Source: JAICND01 sp040905905 (lineage in GTDB: Bacteria; Actinomycetota; Acidimicrobiia; Spongiisociales; ZC4RG35). Taken from it: DNA of 19,835 nt. Below the pieces are notes generated by a model. It was not told where the DNA came from, searched no databases, and was given only the letters and a program-made list of their open reading frames with translations. A program made the position numbers and the translations under genes. Position 1 is the stretch's first letter; every line of letters begins with the position of its first letter. The DNA is taken from positions 1 to 19,835 of the forward strand of contig JBBDQN010000046.1 of NCBI GenBank assembly GCA_040905905.1, written 5' to 3'. Positions 14,981 through 19,835 of this stretch are shown here, in pieces.

Positions 14981-15438
14981 TTGAACCGTTGGATGAATAG
15001 ACCAGCAACTAGAAACGATGCCATCGCGATTGCTGTTGTTGGAGGGTTTGTAGCCCTTGGAAGTCTCCTGCCATGGGCGAGAGTGTCCTTCATAACAATT
15101 AGCGGCACCGATGGAGACGGCATATTCCCCTTATCGCGGGTGTCGTGATCGCCGTCATCGCACTCGTGACTAAGGAGCGACCCAGTCAAATCGCCCGCCT
15201 CGCCGTCCTGGCCTTGTTCGGCTTCTCCGCCTACATCACCTACAACATCGTCACCAGTCTCAATTTCATCGAGCTTGATTCGGTCGCGTCCCGGCTCTGG
15301 CTGACGTTTCTGGCAGCGGCTGTAGGCGGTGTCATGGCACTGGTGTGGCTGGCTCGAAAGGTGGCAGCGGGAGCTTCCACACCACCAGCTCCCCCAACTC
15401 CACCCACGCCGCAAGGTCGTCACTCCGAGTCTTCCTGA
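14981..15438 (+). pseudogene. small four-helix membrane protein, broken by a frameshift in a C run
   Basis: The first frame encodes AIAIAVVGGFVALGSLLPWARVSF and ISGTDGDGIF, the usual opening of small actinobacterial membrane proteins. The reading then shifts to a second frame with PLIAGVVIAVIALVTKE, AVLALFGFSAYITYNIV and LWLTFLAAAVGGVMALVWLAR, ending in a Pro-rich tail. Adding one C to the CCCC at 15127-15130 restores a continuous protein of about 153 aa. The start is taken as TTG 14981, which has GGAGGG 7 nt upstream; ATG 14993 is an alternative. The second part alone is open from GTG 15145. Function unknown. Whether the indel is real or a consensus error cannot be decided from sequence alone. 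Confidence 0.65.
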
Positions 15439-15633
15439 GGGTAAGCCCTCTTGTCCCCCTTCGCGATCAGTTCCTCGAAGTCTGAGCGGAAACGCCGAGG
15501 TCCGGACCGACATTGGTCCTCAGGCGCTTTGAGCGGCCCAGCCGATGCCTGGCGTGACCTAGGCAGACCTCGGAATGATCGCGCAACTCTCCCAGCAGCT
15601 CCCCCGCTCCTCGCCGCGATGTATGAAGGACAA

Positions 15634-15659
15634 ATAGGGCGCCGAAACCGGCACCCTAT
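15634..15659 (-). terminator. intrinsic terminator downstream of the small basic membrane protein gene
   Basis: An 11-bp stem (ATAGGG...GCCG arms) with a 4-base loop is followed on the minus strand by TTTGTCCTT. The one imperfect position is a U-G pair only when read on the minus strand, which supports that direction. It ends the transcript of the gene at 15684-15941. Confidence 0.65.
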
Positions 15660-15683
15660 CTCTCAACTCAGCTATCTCTTGAC

Positions 15684-15941
15684 TCAAGCAGTCAGCTCGC
15701 GCAGGGACTTGCGAATCCGACGCCGGCTCTCGCCGGTGGCGTCGTGGATGGTTTCGATCAGCTTCTTCGCCTGCTTGCGCTTCTTGGGGGCGATCTCCGA
15801 CCAATCGGTGGGGAGCTTTTTCTTGATGTCCTTCCAGTTGGCCTCGATCGTCTCCTGCAGGCTGTGGTTGCGCTGCCGGCGGACAAAAACCCCGAGACCG
15901 ATCACCGCCAGGATCGCTCCGATTCCCTTGAGGATGCTCAT
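15684..15941 (-). CDS. small single-pass membrane protein with basic helical tail
   Basis: This 85-aa protein has an N-terminal membrane helix (ILKGIGAILAVIGLGVFV, residues 3-20), a basic stop-transfer RRQR, and a cytoplasmic, strongly charged helical tail rich in Lys/Arg (KKKLPTDWSEIAPKKRKQAKKLIE). The start ATG 15941 is chosen because AGGAGA lies 7 nt upstream; an extension to 15995 is open but unsupported. It has its own terminator, so it seems to be a monocistronic functional gene. I do not recognise the family. The basic tail could bind nucleic acid or acidic lipids; that is inference from composition only. Confidence 0.65.
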   Translation of the reverse strand: MSILKGIGAILAVIGLGVFVRRQRNHSLQETIEANWKDIKKKLPTDWSEIAPKKRKQAKKLIETIHDATGESRRRIRKSLRELTA

Positions 15942-16130
15942 ACTTTCTCCTGTGTTCTGCATTAGGGGTCTTTTCCCCGGTTTGGAGGCCGCCAAACCTC
16001 ACTCGGGCCAGACCGGCTAGCTCCAAGCTCGCCCTTCGTCCGCCGAGTATGAGCGGAAGATCCGCAATGACACCATCGAAGAGCTTTTGTCCTCCGGTGA
16101 CCCAAGGGGAAGACCAGGCCTAAACGGCCT

Positions 16131-16353
16131 CTAAGAACGGTCCCGGCTGATCCGCCACCGTTGATAGTGCAAGCCGCACCATCCACGAGCGTGTACGGGT
16201 CTCTCGCACCCCTCGTCCTGGCAAATCGCCGGCATCTGGAACTTGCCGCCGCCAAAAGGATCGCCCCAAAGTCGCCACTGGTCATAGTGGTACATGCACC
16301 ATCCCCGGGTTCGGCTCCTCCTATCGCACCCCGGCGACCTTGCAGACGGCCAC
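16131..16353 (-). pseudogene. tandem C-C-C-H zinc-finger-like miniprotein with a one-base frameshift
   Basis: Two copies of the pattern C-x4-C-x9-C-x2-H-Y-x2-W can be read: copy one in CKVAGCDRRSRTRGWCMYHY and copy two in CQDEGCERPVHARGWCGLHY. The first Cys of copy one lies in another frame; deleting one G from the GGGG run (plus-strand CCCC at 16329-16332) makes both copies align perfectly in a 73-aa protein starting at GTG 16353, which has GAGG 7 nt upstream. Similar ARGWCxxHYxRWRxxGDP modules occur near HNH endonucleases and in phage proteins, where they bind zinc. No nuclease domain follows here. The downstream unbroken part alone contains one and a half fingers. Family recognition is from memory. 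Confidence 0.6.
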
Positions 16354-16433
16354 AATGACGCCTCAAGGCTACGCAGGACGCCGGTAGAGGGCCTCAGGGT
16401 AGATGAGCACTCCGAGTGAGGGTTAGAAGAGAA

Positions 16434-16590
16434 CTAGCCGTTAAGGCTTGAATCCGACTTCTCTTCCAGCGTGTCTTGAAAGTGAATATCGAGATTCACT
16501 AGCTCACCTCTGAGCTTTTCGAGCGCATTCTTGGCCAATTCCTCCGCCTCTGGTGGATAGTCGTACGTGTAACCATCACCTTCAGCCGGC
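16434..16590 (-). pseudogene. start-less coding remnant
   Basis: On the minus strand a frame ending in TAG at 16434 reads like protein: GDGYTYDYPPEAEELAKNAL then KLRGELVNLDIHFQDTLEEK. It has acidic/amphipathic helix character. Upstream the frame meets a stop with no ATG, GTG or TTG between, so it seems to be the C-terminal end of a deleted gene. Family unknown. Confidence 0.35.
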
Positions 16591-16765
16591 GGCGGCGAGC
16601 TGCTGGCCCTTAAAGGATGCGGCGTTCAAGGTCGTGAGCCCCCACCCGGGCAACACCAAGGCAACATTGGGAACTTGGGCCACATCACAGGTGAGACGGT
16701 GCAAGTGGAGGCGAAACGATGCAAGGGAATAATCCAGGTTCTATCGAGGGTGTTCCCAATTCTTC
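16591..16765. other. non-coding stretch before second tRNA fragment
   Basis: No gene is supported. An ORF with a reasonable GGAGG site starts at ATG 16719 but runs straight through the antisense of the tRNA fragment, so it is considered incidental. Confidence 0.4.
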
Positions 16766-16809
16766 AGCTCCGGAGGAGAGACTTGAACTCTCAACCAACG
16801 GATTAACAG
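16766..16809 (-). repeat. tRNA-Asn(GUU) 3'-half fragment, attachment-site-like direct repeat, copy 2
   Basis: Same 44-bp segment and orientation as copy 1, with acceptor strand CTCCGGA, which is the more tRNA-like version. The sequence 5' of the anticodon loop (on the minus strand) cannot form the anticodon stem or D-arm, so the gene is truncated. It would be the boundary between the island to its left and a second element to its right. Confidence 0.75.
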
Positions 16810-17106
16810 ATCGTTCCTGCCGCAACGTTATCACCGGCGTTTATGGCCGAAATCCCTTTTCTATCAGGCCGTTTCGGTGGTCATCCGTTGTGGGTGGTGC
16901 GCACCGTTTGGCATCGAAACGCGTCCTGTACGCGTCCTGATCGAAAGGGCCACACGAACTCGAAAGGGACGCGGGCCGTTTGTCGGGGGAACCCGGTTAG
17001 GTGCTTCGGCAGATAAAGACAATACAAAACACTCTCAGGGCGAGTAGGGCTCAAGATGCAAGCTGTTCCTGAAGTCACAAACAGGTTCAAAAGCAACATC
17101 GAGCCA
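16810..17106. other. non-coding stretch with short direct repeats
   Basis: No gene is supported. ACGCGTCCTG occurs twice with an 11-bp period (16919-16939), and TCGAAAGGG occurs at 16941 and 16960. These lie about 110-160 bp from the second tRNA fragment and could be recombinase or regulator sites. No convincing terminator for the lipoprotein gene ending at 17107 was found. Confidence 0.4.
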
Positions 17107-17775
17107 TCAGTTGGGTGGGCGTGGCTTGACAGGATCGCCCGGCTCCCAAGCTCCGTATCCGCCGACCGGTGCTTGTGGACAAATAGCTTCGATGGCGGCA
17201 CCTTCGGGACCGAGGGTATCCACATCCGTGTAAGGGTGCCAGACGCCCGTTGTCCATGTTTCGATGACGACCTCCAACGAGGGTGGATCTGGCAATTGGT
17301 AACCCTCGTGTTCGAGACACTCAATGAGGGCCAGGTTGTAGTAGTACGTCAGTGCGATTTGGTCCTCGGTTGGAGGCTCATACGGGGGGACGTTCAGGCC
17401 CTCCATACACGCGTTCATGGTTTCGTATCCGACCTGGTTCTGGTCGGGCGGGATGTTGGCAGCCGAGATCCCCGCCCCATCGGGTGTGAGAGTGGCCGGA
17501 AGCCCCCGGTCGTTCATACACCGGACCACCAGTTCAGAAACGTAGAACCAGTCGATCTCGAAGTAGGGCTCCTTAGAGAAGTCCCCATAGCCGGTGATTG
17601 GTGCCATCGTCGTCGAAGTCGACGATGTGGTTGGACCAGTGTCGGCACCTGTTGGAATTGAATGCAGCGCACTCGTGTCGGCATTCACCGTCGTAGTGGT
17701 GACATTCCCGCCAAGCGACGAGCAGCCCACGATGACGACCGACAAGATCGCGGCGACCAGACGCGGGCCGGCCAT
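17107..17775 (-). CDS. lipoprotein, paralogue of the adjacent upstream lipoprotein
   Basis: This 222-aa protein has signal MAGPRLVAAILSVVIVGC (lipobox VIVGC, Cys18), a long Thr/Ser-rich linker and a C-terminal domain. The domain aligns with its neighbour: YVSELVVRCMNDRGL, NACMEGLNVP, ALIECLEHEGYQLPDPPS, HPYTDVDT and AICPQ all have counterparts there. Four cysteines are at matching positions and could form two disulfides outside the membrane. The longer frame to 17919 is rejected because ATG 17775 gives a proper signal. It is the last gene of the cassette, 56 nt after the upstream paralogue stop. Family unknown. Confidence 0.8.
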   Translation of the reverse strand: MAGPRLVAAILSVVIVGCSSLGGNVTTTTVNADTSALHSIPTGADTGPTTSSTSTTMAPITGYGDFSKEPYFEIDWFYVSELVVRCMNDRGLPATLTPDGAGISAANIPPDQNQVGYETMNACMEGLNVPPYEPPTEDQIALTYYYNLALIECLEHEGYQLPDPPSLEVVIETWTTGVWHPYTDVDTLGPEGAAIEAICPQAPVGGYGAWEPGDPVKPRPPN

Positions 17776-17831
17776 AGGACGGCCTGTGGTCGATTCAGTC
17801 TGGACAACTCGTGTTGGTTGAAATCCAGGTG

Positions 17832-18338
17832 TCACCGGAAGTGGGGGTACGGCGGACATTCTTCGCGCTGGATCTCGTAGAAGAGTTCGCCGTTGTCGAC
17901 CACTCGATACGGATCCCACATGTCGCTTTGGCTGGCAGCACTGTCGACATATTGGTCGACCGTGGGAGGCTCGGGCACATCAAACCCGAGTGCCTCCAGA
18001 CAGTCAGCCACCTCCAGCATGTACAGGTACTGGTCTTCCACAGACAACGGTGGAGGCGCGGGATACCTTGCTTCGACCTCCTCCCAACACTCGCCCTCCG
18101 CCACCTCGGCTAGCTCAAGCGCGGCCTCGCCTGCGGCATGTGTCAGTACGCCAAAACCCTCGTACGATGATGCGTCGAATCCTCTCGCTTTGACGCATTC
18201 CACGACGAGATCGATCCGATCCGCGTATGCCAGGAACTCGCCTTCTTCTGTTGGAGTCTGCGAAGTTTCCGCTCCGTCGCTGCAACCTGCAACGACAAGC
18301 GCGGTGGCCGCAACCCACACGAGTGATCTTCTGGCCAT
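17832..18338 (-). CDS. lipoprotein, paralogue of the adjacent downstream lipoprotein
   Basis: This 168-aa protein begins MARRSLVWVAATALVVAGC (lipobox VVAGC, Cys19). It has a short linker and a domain with the same plan as its downstream neighbour: RIDLVVECVKARGFD, EGECWEEVEA, VADCLEALGFDVPEPPT, WDPYRVVD, EECPPYP. The four shared cysteines and the C-L-E-x-x-G-[FY]-x-[LV]-P-[DE]-P-P block define a small family I cannot name. ATG 18338 is preferred over GTG 18350; GAGGG lies 11 nt upstream, a somewhat long spacing. It starts 46 nt after the frameshifted secreted-protein gene. Tandem duplication is the likely origin of the pair. Confidence 0.82.
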   Translation of the reverse strand: MARRSLVWVAATALVVAGCSDGAETSQTPTEEGEFLAYADRIDLVVECVKARGFDASSYEGFGVLTHAAGEAALELAEVAEGECWEEVEARYPAPPPLSVEDQYLYMLEVADCLEALGFDVPEPPTVDQYVDSAASQSDMWDPYRVVDNGELFYEIQREECPPYPHFR

Positions 18339-18384
18339 TAGACGAGTCACCCTCGGGTCATTGGACCATATCGCTTTCGGGCCA

Positions 18385-18778
18385 TCAAACGCAGCTTGCT
18401 CCCGAACTCAGGAAGCTGTAGGAAAACCCGAACTGGTTGGACAGTTTCCACTGCATCGCGAAAGGTGCCCATTTGACCCAGGACTGAGTTTGCGCGCCTT
18501 CTGGACCATGGAAATGGGCGTCGGTAAAGCCGACCCTGGTGTGCCGGTGATGGGCAAACGCGGTAATAACAGTTTGAACGTCATCATCGAAGTCGCATTC
18601 CTCGGATCCAGTTTCCGCGCGTTGTGTAGCTTACTGTGTGGCCCAGTGCCGGCCCAAAAGAGGCAAGCACTAGCGTCACCGTCACAGGAACGCTAGGCAG
18701 CATACGGGCGAGTGAGCGCCGTCTCGGATCGCGATGCTCTTCATCCGGCTGCTTAACGCAGGCGTGATTGATTTCCAT
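18385..18778 (-). pseudogene. small secreted His-rich protein, interrupted by a one-base frameshift
   Basis: The first frame starts at ATG 18778 with GGAGG 5 nt upstream and encodes a basic n-region, a hydrophobic core VPVTVTLVLASFGPALG with a likely cleavage near ALG-HTV, and the start of the mature region; it stops at 18584. A second frame continues without interruption: GSEECDFDDDVQTVITAFAH, HHRHTRVGFTDAHFHGPEGA, WVKWAPFAMQWKLSNQFGF, SSGASCV, stop at 18385. One missing or extra base near 18615-18616 joins them into about 130 aa. The mature part would be about 84 aa with two cysteines, near its start and its very end, several histidines, and an aromatic-rich C-terminal third. This plan recalls small secreted bacteriocin-like proteins encoded beside FtsX-type permeases (lactococcin 972 type), but no specific match is claimed. 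Confidence 0.6.
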
Positions 18779-18794
18779 GGAGTCCTCCAAAACC

Positions 18795-18825
18795 TAGAAC
18801 CGCTGGCTAGACGTTCTAAAGAACG
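18795..18825. promoter_or_regulatory. cluster of GTTCT/AGAAC half-sites upstream of the secreted-protein operon
   Basis: TAGAAC (18795), GTTCTA (18813) and AGAAC (18820) form overlapping inverted repeats. CGTTCTAAAGAACG (18812-18825) is a 14-bp dyad with perfect 6-bp arms. It lies 17-47 bp upstream of the start at 18778, so it could be an operator, or alternatively a stem ending the FtsX transcript. It is not the mycobacterial SOS box, whose arms face the other way. Confidence 0.35.
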
Positions 18826-18930
18826 CCATGGCCGACGAGCTTCCCCCGTCACCTTTGTTCGCCGATGAGGCGTTGCCGGTTCCCAATCGCAGCGGCGCAG
18901 CGGTCGGGGCGCAGGGGAGCCTGGACCTTC

Positions 18931-19835
18931 TCAGGGCACTCGCAACACTTTGACCGGGTCGCGGTTGGCTGCGACTACGGCGGGTGGTAGGGCGGCGGCG
19001 ATGGTGGCGAAGACAGCGAGGGTGGCGACGGCGGTGGCGAATTGGAGGTCGGGTGGGTCTCCGGTGAGACGCCATACCACTCCCCCACCGATCAGGGTCC
19101 CGATTGCCGCCCCGACGATGCCAGTTATGGCAGTTTGGAGTGTCACCAAACCAACGATTGCTCCCCGGCTCGCTCCTAGAGCTCGGCGGCGTCCGAAGTC
19201 GCGGCGGCGAGTGGTGACCGTCCCATACATGTTCAACCCGACCAACACCAACCCGGCTCCCAGGACCATCAGCACGAGCCGCCGCCCGAAGGTTCCCAGT
19301 TCGCCTTGCACCGCCGCCCGGATCTGCGCCAACGCCTCCGAGGTTTCCACTCCGACCGAGGCCGGATCCAAAGGGTCCAACACCGCTATCACCGCCTCGG
19401 CCACCGCTGCCACCTGCTCCGGCCGGTCTGCCGGGACATGGATCGAACGGAGGACCGGGTCAGGATCGGCCGGATCGGCGGCTTCAAGCAGCGACCGGTC
19501 CAGGAACGACAAAGGATCAGCAGCGTCGAACCATCCCACTACCGCCAAACCGGCACCATCGGCCGACTCCACCCCACCGGCCGGGACCCGCAAACCCAGA
19601 ATCGACTGGGCCTCCACCCCCACCAGCACCGTCCCCGCTACCCGCTCCCAACCCGAAGTGACGACGACCGGCGGGATCTCCCCAAACACCACCCGGGCCG
19701 CCGCCGGCTGACCACCAGCCACCCCCGCCGCCCTCACATCCGAAGCCGGACCCAAACCAACCACCCACTCCACCCCCGACAACCCCTCGATCCGCCCAAC
19801 CGCATCAGGATGAAGACCCGCCCGACCATCCAAAT
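18931..19835 (-). CDS. FtsX/MacB-like ABC transporter permease, C-terminal part (5' end outside window)
   Basis: At least 300 codons are open to the right edge, so the gene is 5'-truncated by the window. The N-terminal half is an extracytoplasmic domain of mixed strands and helices. The C-terminal 120 residues hold three membrane helices (LVLMVLGAGLVLVGLNMYGTV, AIVGLVTLQTAITGIVGAAIG, ATAVATLAVFATIAAALPPA) and the FtsX-family cytoplasmic loop RRRDFGRRRALGASRGAI after helix one. The end PVKVLR is typical of FtsX-type permeases. Such permeases pair with an ABC ATPase, expected beyond the right edge, and act in mechanotransmission, lipoprotein handling or peptide export/immunity. It lies 152 bp upstream of the secreted-protein gene on the same strand. 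Confidence 0.85.
   Translation of the reverse strand, partial: LDGRAGLHPDAVGRIEGLSGVEWVVGLGPASDVRAAGVAGGQPAAARVVFGEIPPVVVTSGWERVAGTVLVGVEAQSILGLRVPAGGVESADGAGLAVVGWFDAADPLSFLDRSLLEAADPADPDPVLRSIHVPADRPEQVAAVAEAVIAVLDPLDPASVGVETSEALAQIRAAVQGELGTFGRRLVLMVLGAGLVLVGLNMYGTVTTRRRDFGRRRALGASRGAIVGLVTLQTAITGIVGAAIGTLIGGGVVWRLTGDPPDLQFATAVATLAVFATIAAALPPAVVAANRDPVKVLRVP

Larger units (their letters stand above)
11987..16809. mobile_element. putative tRNA-Asn-associated integrated island (decayed, no integrase seen)
   Basis: The interval is bounded by two directly repeated 44-bp tRNA-Asn 3' fragments. It contains mostly unknown, membrane-associated or broken genes, whereas the left flank is compact and intact. 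Three single-base frameshifts and several start-less coding remnants occur inside. No recombinase, plasmid or phage structural gene is visible, so if it is an integrated element it has lost its integrase or was mobilised in trans. Since the tRNA 3' end points left and both copies are truncated, the intact tRNA should lie to the right of the window. Confidence 0.45.

Noticed and set aside
14782..15513. 243-codon minus-strand open frame
   Set aside because: Antisense to a plus-strand membrane protein whose two frames both show proper membrane helices; no recognisable protein character.
16719..16940. Small plus-strand ORF with a fair ribosome site
   Set aside because: It runs through the antisense of the tRNA fragment (reading ERLELSTNGL, a familiar artefact of antisense tRNA translation) and has no protein-like remainder.
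17893..18696. 267-codon plus-strand open frame
   Set aside because: Antisense to a lipoprotein gene and the secreted-protein gene; Ser/Thr-rich composition is typical of shadow frames in GC-rich DNA.
12571..18778. Programmed ribosomal frameshifting as the explanation of the broken genes
   Set aside because: The four sites differ in direction and sequence and lack a shared slippery heptamer or stimulatory hairpin that I could see; mutation or sequence error is simpler.
18828..18953. 41-codon plus-strand ORF overlapping the FtsX gene end
   Set aside because: No ribosome site and no recognisable family; its overlap with the permease 3' end makes it likely incidental.
18950..19711. 253-codon plus-strand open frame
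   Set aside because: Antisense of the FtsX-like permease; no domain and low-complexity Thr/Ser/Pro composition.
1..19835. CRISPR array, rRNA gene, insertion sequence or prophage structural genes
   Set aside because: No regularly spaced repeat-spacer pattern, rRNA-like sequence, transposase, integrase or phage capsid/tail motif was found on either strand.

Overview
The window is GC-rich and reads as a chromosomal segment from an actinobacterium (Actinomycetota), plausibly an uncultured Acidimicrobiia-like lineage. The evidence is the deazaflavin (F420)-type nitroreductase-like protein, the actinobacterial fused ABC-2 permease, the kinase-less multi-pass 'sensor' protein, and frequent GTG/TTG starts. 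The phylum is a fair inference from gene content; the class is only a guess.

Bases 1-11,800 are compact housekeeping and accessory metabolism, and every gene is intact. A PlsC-type acyltransferase (+) converges on a five-gene minus-strand operon, read from right to left: ABC ATPase, ABC-2 permease, HAD dehalogenase-like hydrolase, DDN-family protein, acetoacetyl-CoA synthetase. Next come a lipoprotein, an MgtC/SapB membrane protein divergent from a small bacterial metallothionein, a stand-alone cyclic-nucleotide-binding domain protein, an NTF2/SnoaL-like protein, a short cobalamin-independent methionine-synthase-like protein, a second lipoprotein and an EamA-type exporter.

From about 11,990 the character changes. 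Two 44-bp direct repeats (11987-12030 and 16766-16809, one mismatch) are the 3' half of a tRNA-Asn(GUU) gene read on the minus strand, from the anticodon loop to the acceptor end. Neither is a complete tRNA. They look like integrase-type attachment-site footprints, which would make 11,987-16,809 an integrated and decaying island. A second element would run from 16,766 out of the window toward a predicted intact tRNA-Asn. The first island holds a frameshifted membrane protein, a multi-pass sensor lacking its kinase, a second frameshifted membrane protein, a small basic single-pass protein with a good terminator, a frameshifted two-zinc-finger miniprotein and several coding remnants. No integrase is visible.

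From 17,100 to the right end, all on the minus strand, lies a secreted-protein/lipoprotein cassette: the C-terminal part of an FtsX/MacB-type permease (entering from beyond the window), a small signal-peptide-bearing His-rich protein interrupted by one frameshift, and two tandem paralogous lipoproteins sharing four cysteines. Permease plus small secreted protein plus cell-surface lipoproteins suggests an export or immunity-type system, and this is the best candidate for something undescribed. All four single-base frameshifts found lie right of 12 kb, which suggests relaxed selection or poorer consensus accuracy there.
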